Positions 1 through 9,452 of a stretch of 64,000 nucleotides of DNA are shown here, one piece after another; position 1 is the first letter of the stretch, and every line of letters begins with the position of its first letter. Location: NCBI RefSeq assembly GCF_041287255.1, contig NZ_JBGGTX010000002.1, forward strand, positions 496,001 to 560,000. The letters are read 5' to 3'. The position numbers and the translations under genes were made by a program. The notes under the pieces were generated by a model that did no database searches, was not told the origin of the DNA, and saw nothing but the letters and a program-made list of their open reading frames with translations. The stretch is from Tamlana flava (GTDB taxonomy: Bacteria; Bacteroidota; Bacteroidia; Flavobacteriales; Flavobacteriaceae).

Positions 1-15
1 TATATAGATGTTCTT

Positions 16-50
16 AAAAACGGGAAGGTTTAACACCTTCCCGTTTTTTT
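16..50 (+). terminator. Intrinsic terminator of a gene upstream of the window
   Basis: A perfect 9-bp GC-rich stem (CGGGAAGGT at 21-29 with ACCTTCCCG at 35-43, 5-nt loop) is flanked by an A-run and a 7-T run. It ends a plus-strand transcript whose gene lies outside the window. The A-run could also let it work on the minus strand. Confidence 0.85.
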
Positions 51-134
51 ATCTAAAATCCAGCTTTGTGTATCGAGATTAAAATATTGTAGGTTAAATA
101 TTACCACAATTTTAGTTATCTTTCCGAAAAAAAG

Positions 135-3104
135 ATGAATAAAGTTTTAACCATAGTCTTTTTAACGCTATTAAGTTTTAAGGGCACTTTTGCCCAAGGC
201 ATCATTAAAATAGAGGCCTTTGTTTTAGAAAAAAGCACGAACAAACCGTTGCCTTATGTTAACATTGGCTTCTTGGGAAAAAGTATAGGGACTGTTAGCG
301 ATGAAACTGGAAAATTTTATCTCGAGTATGACGAGGATTATATAGGGGAATTTGAAGTATTGCAGTTTTCTTCTTTGGGTTATGAAACGTTACAAATAAA
401 GGCTTTAGAGCTGTTCTCTAAATTATCTAAGACCAATAAAATATACCTTGAACCCCAAAACTTGGCTTTAGATGAAGTATTGATTACCTCTGTCCAAAGA
501 GAAAACAAAGAGACAGGCAGTTTGGATTACGATGGTTTTACCCTTGGTTATTGGAAAGACAAAATTGCCCTGGGAGGAGAAATAGCCACCAAGATTAAAA
601 TAACTAAGAAAAATTCAAAATTGCTCGATTTAAAGCTTCGGATTTTGGAAAACCTTTCCGATAGCTTAAAATTGCGCGTTAATGTTTACGATTTAAAAAA
701 GAAGTTACCCGGTAAAAACTTGTTGGCTACAAATATCTTTCATGTTATAAAACGAGATAAAGGTATAGACACAATCAATCTCAGGCCCTATAATATTAAA
801 GTTGATGATGATATTATTGTAAGTATTGAGCTAGTTGAGGTGTTTGGAAATCAAGTCGGTTTTGCCATTGCGGGCACCAATAACGGAAGCACTTTTACGC
901 GGTACATAAGCCAAGATAAATGGAAACCGATAAAAGATGCTAAAATGGCATTTGGTGTGCTCATGTCTTACCCTAAAAAGGAGGATGAAGTTGAAAAGAG
1001 AACACCACCAAAAGAAATAAGCATCCTTTGGGACACATCAGCATCTATGTTTTTTAATAGAGATTTTGCTGATGAAATGGAATTTTTAAGAGAATATCTT
1101 AAAGTGCTTAAAAATGTTTCTATTAAGGCAACAAAGTTCAACACTCAAACAGACGAAAGTAAAAATTTTGAGATAAGCAATGGAAATTCAGATGCAATTA
1201 TTAACTATTTAAAGAACACCGACTATGAGGGTGGAACGGATTTTTCAAAAGTATTTTTGTATGATGATATTAAGTCTGATTTGGTCATGTTGTTTTCAGA
1301 TGGGATTTCTACACTTTCAGAGGTTGGAGAACCTTTAAGTTGCCCTATATTCTGCATAGGTTCCTCAGTCAATTCAAACCATAATGTGCTTCAAAATATG
1401 TCCTCCTCAGAAAATGGTTATTACATCAATCTGACAAAAAGTAATATTGAGGCTGCTATTAAGGCCTTGAAATTTAACATTGAAGACAGACAAGTTTACA
1501 ACTTGTCAGAGACGAATGACGCCCAAAATAATGTTTATGGTAAGATATATAGCCAGACAAATCCTTTGGAAGGCGTGTCGGTGAGGGTCAAAGGAACCTA
1601 CACAGAGGTCTTTACCAATGAAGAAGGCATTTATAGCATTCCAGCGAAATATGGAGATAAAATTGTCTTGAATTATTTTGGGGCAAAGCAAAAAGAAATA
1701 CAAGCATCCAACAACAAAAATATAGACATAGAACTTGAATTTGAAGGTGAGCTATTGGATAAAATAAGCATTATTGGGGTAAAAAGAGATAACGTTTCAA
1801 GGGATAACATGGTTAGACGGGAGGATAGAAAGTATGGCTATTCAACATCTTACCTAACAGAGGAAGATATAAACCAAGCAGATGTATATTTTGTGGATGT
1901 TTTGCGAAAAATGCCCGGGGTAAATGTTTCGGGCCCACCGCAAAATCCAACAATCTGGATTAGGGACAGGAAGAAAACACCTGCAGTTTTTGTTGATGGT
2001 ATTCAAACGCTTAATTTTCTATCCATATCACCTCAAAACATAAGTTCTATAACCATTTTAAGGTCTTTGGCAGCTACCAATAGGTTTGGGAGCGAAGGAG
2101 CAGGAGGAGCCATAATGGTTACCACAAAAACGGCTTTGCAATATAAAGAAGGGAAAGCAAAAAATTGGGCTCTAAAAACGGGCAATGATTATGAAGAAGG
2201 GAAATTATACCCAGAAACAAATACCAAAACTTCAAAATATATTGATGATCTTTATGGAGCCGCTTCCTATGACGAATCATTTGCTATTTACAAGAACCAG
2301 AAAGCTAGTTTAAAGCAGCCTTCAATTGATTTTTATCTGGATGCATCAGAATATTTTGAACGATGGGACGAGGAGACGGCCTATAAAATCCTTACCAATA
2401 TATCAGACTTGGCTTTCAATAACGTAAAGGCACTGAGAACTTTGGCGTATAAGCTTGAAGCTTTAAATAAATATGAGGAAGCCAAATGCATTTATAAAAG
2501 AATATTGAAACTAGACCCTAAACGGACCCAAGCCTATAGGGATTTGGCATTAGTTTACCAAAATACTGGAGAACATAACAAAGCTATGCTGCTGTACAAA
2601 CAGATGCTTTTGGGAACCATTGAAGACCTTGATTTTTCAGGAATTAGAAGTGTTTTAATCAATGAACTTCGTCATTTGGTATTGTTGCACAAAAGTGAAG
2701 TTGATTATGCAGATTTGCCTTCAGATTTGCTGTCCATCAATTTCAAAAAAGATATGCGTTTTGTTTTTGAATGGAATGACCCTTTTGCCGAGTTTGAAAT
2801 TCAATTTGTAAATCCAGATAAAAAGTATTTCACTTGGGAGCTTTCAGCATTTGCGAAAAATGAACGTTTAATGGACGGTTTAAAAAATGGATATCAAATT
2901 GAGGAATTTTTTATTGATGATGCGAAACAAGGAAAATGGATTATCAACATCAAAAACTTAAAAAAAGAAACAACGTTAAATCCAACGTATTTAAAATATA
3001 CGGTTTACGAGAATTTTGCCCAACCAAATGAAAGTAAAACAGTAAGAGTTGTTAAACTATATGATCAGGACGACAAGGCTACCTTACATGAATTTATGTA
3101 TTAG
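135..3104 (+). CDS. Exported VWA / TonB-plug / TPR protein with two carboxypeptidase-regulatory-like domains
   Basis: A 989-residue exported protein. A Sec signal peptide ends near ...GTFAQ (residues 1-21). A CarboxypepD_reg-like beta domain covers about 24-110. A VWA-like domain lies at about 292-450 with a MIDAS-like DTSAS (300-304), GGT (366-368) and SDG (388-390). A second CarboxypepD_reg-like domain covers about 466-535. A TonB plug-like domain lies at about 575-668 and includes VLRKMPGV and VFVDGIQT. Tetratricopeptide-like repeats fill about 760-840 and a beta-rich tail follows. The 22-strand barrel that normally follows a plug is absent. The role is unknown. By domain content I infer a periplasmic or outer-membrane-associated scaffold. 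The gene stands alone behind a terminator and converges on the HD gene 5 bp away. Confidence 0.8.
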   Translation: MNKVLTIVFLTLLSFKGTFAQGIIKIEAFVLEKSTNKPLPYVNIGFLGKSIGTVSDETGKFYLEYDEDYIGEFEVLQFSSLGYETLQIKALELFSKLSKTNKIYLEPQNLALDEVLITSVQRENKETGSLDYDGFTLGYWKDKIALGGEIATKIKITKKNSKLLDLKLRILENLSDSLKLRVNVYDLKKKLPGKNLLATNIFHVIKRDKGIDTINLRPYNIKVDDDIIVSIELVEVFGNQVGFAIAGTNNGSTFTRYISQDKWKPIKDAKMAFGVLMSYPKKEDEVEKRTPPKEISILWDTSASMFFNRDFADEMEFLREYLKVLKNVSIKATKFNTQTDESKNFEISNGNSDAIINYLKNTDYEGGTDFSKVFLYDDIKSDLVMLFSDGISTLSEVGEPLSCPIFCIGSSVNSNHNVLQNMSSSENGYYINLTKSNIEAAIKALKFNIEDRQVYNLSETNDAQNNVYGKIYSQTNPLEGVSVRVKGTYTEVFTNEEGIYSIPAKYGDKIVLNYFGAKQKEIQASNNKNIDIELEFEGELLDKISIIGVKRDNVSRDNMVRREDRKYGYSTSYLTEEDINQADVYFVDVLRKMPGVNVSGPPQNPTIWIRDRKKTPAVFVDGIQTLNFLSISPQNISSITILRSLAATNRFGSEGAGGAIMVTTKTALQYKEGKAKNWALKTGNDYEEGKLYPETNTKTSKYIDDLYGAASYDESFAIYKNQKASLKQPSIDFYLDASEYFERWDEETAYKILTNISDLAFNNVKALRTLAYKLEALNKYEEAKCIYKRILKLDPKRTQAYRDLALVYQNTGEHNKAMLLYKQMLLGTIEDLDFSGIRSVLINELRHLVLLHKSEVDYADLPSDLLSINFKKDMRFVFEWNDPFAEFEIQFVNPDKKYFTWELSAFAKNERLMDGLKNGYQIEEFFIDDAKQGKWIINIKNLKKETTLNPTYLKYTVYENFAQPNESKTVRVVKLYDQDDKATLHEFMY

Positions 3105-3109
3105 CATGG

Positions 3110-3766
3110 CTAATTTCTGCCTTCCCATTCTTTATAAAATTGGTCTAAATAGTGCACCATAAATTCATGCCGTTTTGTAGCCAAACGTTTACCTGTTTCA
3201 GTATTCATTCTGTCTTTTAAAAGCAGTAGTTTTTCATAAAAATGATTGATGGTAGGTGCATTTGAGTTTTTATACTCGGCTTTGCTCATGTTTAAGTTGG
3301 GTTTAATTTCAGGGTCATAAAGTGCCCTGTTTTTAAAACCACCATAATTAAAGCAGCGCGCAATACCAATAGCGCCAATGGCATCCAACCGATCAGCATC
3401 TTGAATAACATCCAGTTCTGCCGATTTGAATGTTTGTGCTTCATTACCACCTTTGAAGGATATATGTTCAATAATATTTACAATATGCTCGATAACTATT
3501 GAATCAACATTTAATTTGAACAGGAATTCCTGAGCTATTTTTGGGCCAACATTTTCATTGCCATTATGGAATTTACAGTCGGCAATATCATGAAGCAACG
3601 CGCCTAAGGCTACGACAAACTCATTTACATGTTCACTTTTTGCAATGAGCAATGAATTGTTATAAACCCTTTCGGTATGGAACCAATCGTGCCCACCCTC
3701 GGCATCTTCCAAGGTTTCTTTTACGAAGGCTATTGTTTTGTTGATGATGTCTTTAGATTTGTCCAT
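3110..3766 (-). CDS. HD-domain phosphohydrolase (YpgQ/YedJ-like)
   Basis: A 218-residue cytosolic protein of the HD superfamily. The metal-binding pattern is visible: His26 in GGHDWFHTERV, the HD pair His59-Asp60 in LLHDIADCKF, and a downstream Asp in VIQDADRLDAIGAIGIAR. Length and motif order fit the YpgQ/YedJ group of small HD hydrolases, some of which have been shown to hydrolyse nucleotide triphosphates. The substrate cannot be read from the sequence. It follows the desaturase on the same strand, but a terminator at 3780-3807 separates them, so it is probably transcribed alone. Its 3' end meets the preceding convergent gene with no room for a terminator. Confidence 0.82.
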   Translation of the reverse strand: MDKSKDIINKTIAFVKETLEDAEGGHDWFHTERVYNNSLLIAKSEHVNEFVVALGALLHDIADCKFHNGNENVGPKIAQEFLFKLNVDSIVIEHIVNIIEHISFKGGNEAQTFKSAELDVIQDADRLDAIGAIGIARCFNYGGFKNRALYDPEIKPNLNMSKAEYKNSNAPTINHFYEKLLLLKDRMNTETGKRLATKRHEFMVHYLDQFYKEWEGRN

Positions 3767-3779
3767 CTTATAAAATTAA

Positions 3780-3807
3780 AAATTCCTTTCTGTCAGGAAA
3801 GGAATTT
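3780..3807 (-). terminator. Terminator after the acyl-ACP desaturase gene
   Basis: An 11-bp perfect stem (3780-3790 with 3797-3807, 6-nt loop) lies 22 nt beyond the desaturase stop. On the minus strand a T-rich run (TTTAATTTTAT) follows it. Confidence 0.75.
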
Positions 3808-3828
3808 ATTTATGTTTTTAAAAACGTT

Positions 3829-4830
<1,002 letters not shown>

Positions 4831-4837
4831 TTTTTAA

Positions 4838-5578
4838 CTATTTATAGTTTATGTGTTTTGTTATAGTAGTTTCAATACTATTTATGAGTTCCTCGTTATT
4901 AACAAAGGTAGCCATTTCTAAGGGTTTATGCACGGTAAATTGAAGATGATTGCCCAAGCCTAATGGGAACTTTCCGTATTTGTACATTTTCCATGAATTA
5001 TTTATGGTTATTGGAACGACCAAAGCAGATGGTGCTTTTTTAAATAATATTTCCAATCCTTTGGTTTGAAATGTTTTAGGTTTTCCGGTTTTACTTCGCG
5101 TGCCTTCCGGAAAGATTACGGAAGAACGCTTGTTCTTTTCAATGTATTCTCCAAACTTCATAAGGGCTGGCAATGATTGTCTTGGATTTTTTCGGTCTAT
5201 TAGCGCCGCTCCACCATGACGCAGATTATATGAAACACTTGGTATGCCCTTACCCAATTCTATTTTACTGATAAATTTTGGGTGATGCTTGCGCATAAAC
5301 CAAGTAAGAGGGTATATATCATGCAAACTTTGGTGATTGGCCACAATAATTAATGGCCTATCTGTGGGTATTTGATAAGAATTGTGAAACGAAAAACGTG
5401 TGCCCAAAATATTGGCACAGCGTATGAGGCATAATTGTAAAATATCAACGCTCACTTTATGAGCCTGATAACCAAAAAAATTAAAACACACCCATTGTAT
5501 CGGATGGAAAATTACTAGTGTTATCATGAAAAACACATAGTAAATAATGGAAATAGGGTATGACAATAGTTTTTGCAT
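4838..5578 (-). CDS. plsC: 1-acyl-sn-glycerol-3-phosphate acyltransferase (PlsC family)
   Basis: A 246-residue membrane-associated lysophosphatidate acyltransferase, which makes phosphatidic acid. The N-terminal hydrophobic segment (about 8-35) is followed by motif I NHQSLHD (81-87; catalytic His82 and Asp87) and motif III FPEGTRS (156-162). ALVVPITINNSW fits block IV. It is read just before the desaturase with an 8-bp gap, so a two-gene membrane-lipid operon is likely. Other LPLAT members such as ornithine-lipid acyltransferases share these motifs, so PlsC is the best but not the only reading. Confidence 0.88.
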   Translation of the reverse strand: MQKLLSYPISIIYYVFFMITLVIFHPIQWVCFNFFGYQAHKVSVDILQLCLIRCANILGTRFSFHNSYQIPTDRPLIIVANHQSLHDIYPLTWFMRKHHPKFISKIELGKGIPSVSYNLRHGGAALIDRKNPRQSLPALMKFGEYIEKNKRSSVIFPEGTRSKTGKPKTFQTKGLEILFKKAPSALVVPITINNSWKMYKYGKFPLGLGNHLQFTVHKPLEMATFVNNEELINSIETTITKHINYK

Positions 5579-5603
5579 GCCCCAAAAATAAATAAACTAG
5601 ATT

Positions 5604-6002
5604 TTAGTATACAGCAATGCAGGTGTTATTTTCACAATTTACACTTGAGGGCGGGTTGACAACCGCACAATCAGACACCATACCCCATCTGGCATTGAAT
5701 TCGGCTTCCAATTGATTGTAGTTTGCAACCATTCGCTCTAATTGCTCGATATCGATTGAATTTGAATAAATTAAGTAACTCCATGGGCCACCGCAAGGTT
5801 TACTGCCAAGCCCAATAAATTTGCATTCTGAAGTTTCATTGCAAATAGAAGTGTTGGCTAAAGCCTCAATTTCAGATTTTAAATTATTTAATTCGGTTTG
5901 TTCTTCTTCAAAAGTTGGCATGTTGCCCTCTTCATCACATTGAAAAGCAACTAAACTGAAGCAAATTAACAATAGTAAAGAGGCAAAAAACGGGTTTTTC
6001 AT
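5604..6002 (-). CDS. Small lipoprotein of unknown function
   Basis: A 132-residue protein. I chose the ATG at 6002 because it gives a clean lipoprotein signal (MKNPFFASLLLLICFSLVAFQC, lipobox AFQ-C). The longer reading from 6074 would add 24 residues and run into a terminator hairpin. The mature part contains an acidic/coiled stretch (EEEQTELNNLKSEIEALA) and then paired cysteines (SICNETSECKF, KPCGGPW, SDCAVV, VNCENNTC) that could form disulfides in the periplasm. I do not recognise the family. A terminator separates it from the bacilliredoxin gene upstream, so it is probably monocistronic. Confidence 0.7.
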   Translation of the reverse strand: MKNPFFASLLLLICFSLVAFQCDEEGNMPTFEEEQTELNNLKSEIEALANTSICNETSECKFIGLGSKPCGGPWSYLIYSNSIDIEQLERMVANYNQLEAEFNARWGMVSDCAVVNPPSSVNCENNTCIAVY

Positions 6003-6061
6003 TTTAAAAATAATTTTATTTATTAGATGATTCGCAATTAAAAAGGTTGCGTTAAGGGGAT

Positions 6062-6089
6062 AAAAAAACCACAATTTTAATTGTGGTTT
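6062..6089 (-). terminator. Terminator after the bacilliredoxin gene
   Basis: The hairpin arms AAACCACAATT (6066-6076) and AATTGTGGTTT (6079-6089) are perfect complements. On the minus strand the stem runs into a T-run. It lies about 40 nt downstream of the bacilliredoxin stop. Confidence 0.75.
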
Positions 6090-6127
6090 AATTTTAATCG
6101 TGTTTTATGTTTTTTACGGGTAGTGGC

Positions 6128-6538
6128 TTAACAAAACTCGTTATAAGCGTCAATAAGGTTTTCTGCAATCAGTTCGGCTGGGCGACCTTCAATATGATGA
6201 CGCTCTAACATGTGAACCAATTCTCCATCTTTAAACAAGGCCATACTTGGTGAGCTTGGAGGAAAAGGAATCATATATTCTCTCGCTTTTTCTACAGCTT
6301 CTCTGTCAACACCTGCAAAAACCGTCACAATATGATCTGGTGTTTTTTCATTTTGCAAACTCAATCTGGCTCCTGGGCGGGCATTTGCAGCCGCACAACC
6401 ACAAACCGAATTCACTACAACCAAAGTTGTGCCATCTTTTGCCAATGCGGCATCAACATCAGCCGCTGAATATAATTCTTCAAAACCAACTTTCGTTAAA
6501 TCTTCACGCATTGGTTTTACTAATTCTTCTGGATACAT
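6128..6538 (-). CDS. Bacilliredoxin, BrxA/BrxB (YphP/YqiW) family
   Basis: A 136-residue thioredoxin-fold protein. The family hallmark is the CxC active site in VVVNSVCGCAAANARPG (Cys46-Gly47-Cys48). Bacilliredoxins remove bacillithiol from S-bacillithiolated proteins in Firmicutes, and homologues are widespread in Bacteroidetes, where bacillithiol biosynthesis also occurs. I placed the start at 6538 (MYPEELVKPM), the family's usual N-terminus. The longer frame to 6598 adds 20 basic residues that are not family-like. It is divergent from the TerB-DnaJ gene across about 120 bp and has its own terminator. Confidence 0.88.
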   Translation of the reverse strand: MYPEELVKPMREDLTKVGFEELYSAADVDAALAKDGTTLVVVNSVCGCAAANARPGARLSLQNEKTPDHIVTVFAGVDREAVEKAREYMIPFPPSSPSMALFKDGELVHMLERHHIEGRPAELIAENLIDAYNEFC

Positions 6539-6658
6539 ATTTTTAAATTTTTTAATTAACCGTTTTTTCAGAATGCAAAGATACCAATTGTGTAACAAAT
6601 TGGTAACTCAATCAACTAACAAATATTATATTTGACGATAAACAAAATTTATCATTAC

Positions 6659-7435
6659 ATGAGTTTTTCAAAATGGATTGGCGGAGCATTGGGGTGGTCG
6701 TTCGCAGGGCCTGTTGGTGCTATAATAGGCTTGGCCATTGGAAGTATAATAGACTCAATTGCCGATGGTAGCACAGGGCCTTTTATTGGTCAGGGGGAGC
6801 CACGGCGGGGAGAACGAGCAACCTATAGGACACAGCCTAGACAGCACCCACAAACCCAATCGGGTGATTTTGAGGTAAGTTTGCTTATTTTGGCTTCGGT
6901 AGTCATAAAGGCCGATGGACAACAAGACAAACGAGAATTGGATTTTGTGCGCCAGCAATTCGTGAACATGTATGGTAAAGAGCGGGCAAATCATGCCTTT
7001 AAGCTGTTTAAAAACATTAGCCAACAGCGTGTTTCATTAAGGCCGGTGTGTTTGCAAATCCAGCAAATGATGGATCATCCATCGAGGTTACAGCTTATTC
7101 ATTTTTTGTTCGGTATTGCCAAAGCCGATGGTACGGTAACTCAAGACGAGGAACGCCAAATTCATACCATAGCAGGTTATTTGGGCATCAACTCAAAAGA
7201 TTATGAGAGCATAAAAGCAATGTTTTACAGCAGCAGTGATAATGCCTATAAAGTTCTGGAAATTGATAAAACCTCAACGGTTGAAGATATTAAAAAAGCT
7301 TACCGAAAAATGGCAATGAAATACCACCCCGATAAAGTGCGGCACTTAGGGAAAGAGCACCAAGAAGGTGCCGAAGAAAAATTTAGACAAGTGCAAATGG
7401 CTTACGAACAATTACAGAAGGAGCGTGGGTTTTAA
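6659..7435 (+). CDS. TerB/DjlA-like protein with C-terminal J-domain
   Basis: A 258-residue co-chaperone-like protein. A glycine-rich hydrophobic N-terminus (GGALGWSFAGPVGAIIGLAIG, about 8-28) could insert in the membrane. A basic, Gln/Pro-rich linker leads to a TerB-like helical domain (about 70-185) with two acidic repeats, VVIKADGQQDKRELDF and GIAKADGTVTQDEE. A J-domain follows at about 195-258 with YHPDK (HPD at 223-225). DjlA of proteobacteria has the same TM-TerB-DnaJ order and stimulates DnaK. I preferred the ATG at 6659 (MSFSKWIGGALG) over 6632. The downstream DUF1569 gene starts 11 nt after this stop. Confidence 0.85.
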   Translation: MSFSKWIGGALGWSFAGPVGAIIGLAIGSIIDSIADGSTGPFIGQGEPRRGERATYRTQPRQHPQTQSGDFEVSLLILASVVIKADGQQDKRELDFVRQQFVNMYGKERANHAFKLFKNISQQRVSLRPVCLQIQQMMDHPSRLQLIHFLFGIAKADGTVTQDEERQIHTIAGYLGINSKDYESIKAMFYSSSDNAYKVLEIDKTSTVEDIKKAYRKMAMKYHPDKVRHLGKEHQEGAEEKFRQVQMAYEQLQKERGF

Positions 7436-7445
7436 TCATATAATC

Positions 7446-7916
7446 ATGAAAAAAGCATATTTGATGAAAAACATTTTCGACTTAAAGGAAACCAATGCTA
7501 TTATTGGCCGTATAAATAAATTGAAACTTGATACACAGCCTATGTGGGGCAAAATGAGTGTCGATCAAATGTTGGCGCATTGCAATGTATCTTATGAAAT
7601 GGTTTTTGAAGATAAACACCCCAAGCCAAATAAGTTTACAAAGTTTCTGTTGAAGTCATTTGTTAAAAATACGGTGGTTGGAGACAAGCCTTACAAAAAA
7701 AACTCAAGAACAGCGCCCCAATTTTTGGTTACTGATACTAAAAATTTTGTTGAGGAAAAGACAAGATTGACCGATTACTTAATTAAAACCCAAAGTTTGG
7801 GAGCTGATTATTTTGATGGCATGGAATCGCATTCCTTTGGAAAGTTAACCAAAGAAGAATGGAGCAATATGTTTTATAAACATTTAGACCATCATTTAAA
7901 CCAGTTTGGGGTTTAG
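7446..7916 (+). CDS. DUF1569 protein (DinB/YfiT-like fold)
   Basis: A 156-residue cytosolic protein with the DUF1569 signature MWGKMSVDQMLAHCNVSYEM near residue 32 and a C-terminal HLDHHLNQFG. In the DinB/YfiT superfamily the conserved histidines sit at a metal site in a four-helix bundle. The reaction is unknown. The start is set at 7446 (11 nt after the TerB-DnaJ stop); an internal ATG at 7464 is also possible. It is probably co-transcribed with the preceding gene, and a bidirectional terminator follows. Confidence 0.82.
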   Translation: MKKAYLMKNIFDLKETNAIIGRINKLKLDTQPMWGKMSVDQMLAHCNVSYEMVFEDKHPKPNKFTKFLLKSFVKNTVVGDKPYKKNSRTAPQFLVTDTKNFVEEKTRLTDYLIKTQSLGADYFDGMESHSFGKLTKEEWSNMFYKHLDHHLNQFGV

Positions 7917-7930
7917 AACAATAAACAGAA

Positions 7931-7959
7931 AAACCCAACTATTTTGAATAGTTGGGTTT
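7931..7959 (+). terminator. Bidirectional terminator between convergent genes
   Basis: A 13-bp perfect stem (7931-7943 with 7947-7959, 3-nt loop) has A-rich and T-rich flanks on both sides. It ends the DUF1569 transcript and, on the other strand, the small exported-protein gene. Confidence 0.85.
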
Positions 7960-7985
7960 ATTAATTTTCTAAAAGTAATAACTAA

Positions 7986-8228
7986 TTACTTACTAGTATA
8001 AATTTTATCACTTTCGCCTTTTGAAAAGACAAATACTAGTTTTGATTCAGAGTTCATGTAAACTGATTTTAATTCCCAGCCTTCATTTTTTGAAGATTCA
8101 AGTAAACATTTACGAACATCAGGATTGAGCAAGTTTAAATTGTTAATTCTTTTTACATCATCGGCATTAACCTTAACTGAAAGCAATAGTCCTGCGACTA
8201 AACAAAATAATTGTAGTTTTTTCTTCAT
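7986..8228 (-). CDS. Small exported protein of unknown function
   Basis: An 80-residue protein with a clear Sec signal peptide (MKKKLQLFCLVAGLLLSVKVNA-DD, cleavage near 22-23). The short mature part has two short hydrophobic beta-like stretches (WELKSVYMNS, SKLVFVFSKG) and one Cys. I do not recognise a family. It follows the LD-carboxypeptidase gene on the same strand after a 48-bp gap, and could share its transcript. Confidence 0.65.
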   Translation of the reverse strand: MKKKLQLFCLVAGLLLSVKVNADDVKRINNLNLLNPDVRKCLLESSKNEGWELKSVYMNSESKLVFVFSKGESDKIYTSK

Positions 8229-8276
8229 TTGGAGATTTTTTATGAGTTACTAATAAATGCAAGTCTATTAAATTTA

Positions 8277-9299
8277 TTAGTAATTCTTAAAAAAAATGGT
8301 TGATTGTCTGGTATTTACGGTTAAATCCACATTTCTCCCCAAAATCATAGCTCTGTTATCCTTTTCATGCCCGGCGTGCATGTTAAAAGCAATTGGGAAA
8401 TCATAATCGGCCAAAGCATCCAAAATAAGCTGTTCAACCGAGGTGCCCCAAAGTGTAGTATTTTTTCTAAGTTTGGTCATATCACCAACAATAACTCCTT
8501 TGCAATTATCAAAATAGCCAGCGCGTTTAAGGCTTTGCATCATACGGTCTATATGGTATTTGTACTCGCCAATTTCTTCAATAAATAGAATTTTTCCTGA
8601 CACATCAATACTGCTTTTAGAACCTAACATGGTATGCAACATGGTTAAATTGCCACCAACAAGTTCACCGGTTGCACTGCCAGTTTTGTTAAAGTTTGAG
8701 CCTTCTAGGGTATAGCTCAAAGGCTTCCCAAAAATGGCATCTTTAAAGGTTGCAATGGTTTCTTCAATCGTAGAGGCGTCATCCTGTAAACTGGTGCACA
8801 TCATGGCATGTATGCTTTCAACACCTTCATTATGAACTTGGTTGTGTATGGCCGTGATATCTGAATAGCCAATAATCCATTTTGGTTTTTTTTTGAAGGT
8901 GTTCCAGTTTAGTTTGTCCAAAATCCTGACCGATCCATAACCTCCTCGTGCACACCAAATGGCACTGATTTTGGGGTCATCTAAAGCCTTTTGAAAGTCT
9001 TCACAGCGCTCGTCATCTGTGCCAGCAAAATGGTTGGCTTGGTTAAAAATATGTTCGCCAACAAGAGAATTTAACCCCCAACTTTTTAAAAGGTCTTGGG
9101 CTTGATGTATTTCGCCAGATCGGTTTTTCAAAATCCCTGAAGGTGCAACGATGGCTATGGTGTCGCCTGCTTTTAAGTATGGTGGTTGTTTCAAAGTGTT
9201 GTTAGGTTTTTCAGAGGCTGCGTTTTGCGTTAAATAATGATTTGTTCCGAAGAAGAAAACAGCACAAAATAAGCTTATAGTTAGTAGGTTTTTCGTCAT
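8277..9299 (-). CDS. Exported LD-carboxypeptidase (peptidase family S66)
   Basis: A 340-residue serine peptidase of the LdcA/MccF family, which trims the terminal D-Ala from murein tetrapeptides in recycling or remodelling. The S66 triad is visible: Ser146 in IIGYSDITA, Glu241/242 in FIEEIGEY, and His311 in HAGHEKDNRA. The conserved N-terminal LKAGDTIAIVAPSG is at about 42-55. E. coli LdcA is cytosolic, whereas this one begins with a hydrophobic export signal or anchor (about 5-18), so it should act in the periplasm. I used the ATG at 9299 (MTKNLLTISL); the longer frame from 9314 only adds MYIYI. Confidence 0.88.
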   Translation of the reverse strand: MTKNLLTISLFCAVFFFGTNHYLTQNAASEKPNNTLKQPPYLKAGDTIAIVAPSGILKNRSGEIHQAQDLLKSWGLNSLVGEHIFNQANHFAGTDDERCEDFQKALDDPKISAIWCARGGYGSVRILDKLNWNTFKKKPKWIIGYSDITAIHNQVHNEGVESIHAMMCTSLQDDASTIEETIATFKDAIFGKPLSYTLEGSNFNKTGSATGELVGGNLTMLHTMLGSKSSIDVSGKILFIEEIGEYKYHIDRMMQSLKRAGYFDNCKGVIVGDMTKLRKNTTLWGTSVEQLILDALADYDFPIAFNMHAGHEKDNRAMILGRNVDLTVNTRQSTIFFKNY

Positions 9300-9387
9300 A
9301 ATGTAAATGTACATTTTTTTTCTAAATGCCTTTCAAAATGCGTACTTTTACGGCGGTAAAATAATAAAATTGGACATGTTTTGTCTC

Positions 9388-9436
9388 CTCGAGCGCAGTC
9401 GAGAGTTAATTTAAAAGGTCTCGACTGCGCCCGACC
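9388..9436. repeat. Palindromic dispersed-type repeat before metG
   Basis: The arm CTCGAGCGCAGTCGAGA (9388-9404) is repeated inverted at 9419-9435, with 12 perfect base pairs (9393-9404 with 9419-9430) and one mismatch beyond. The loop is 14 nt. The GC-rich arms contrast with the AT-rich surroundings. From memory, such TCTCGACTGCGCTCGAG palindromes recur between genes in marine Flavobacteriia. Only one copy lies in this window. Confidence 0.7.
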
Positions 9437-9452
9437 TCTCATGAGTTTTATA

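Noticed and set aside
9381..9452. Extended metG N-terminus (24 more residues)
   Set aside because: It would translate through a palindromic repeat from a TTG; MetRS homologues start at MNKPKRYTVT-like sequence.
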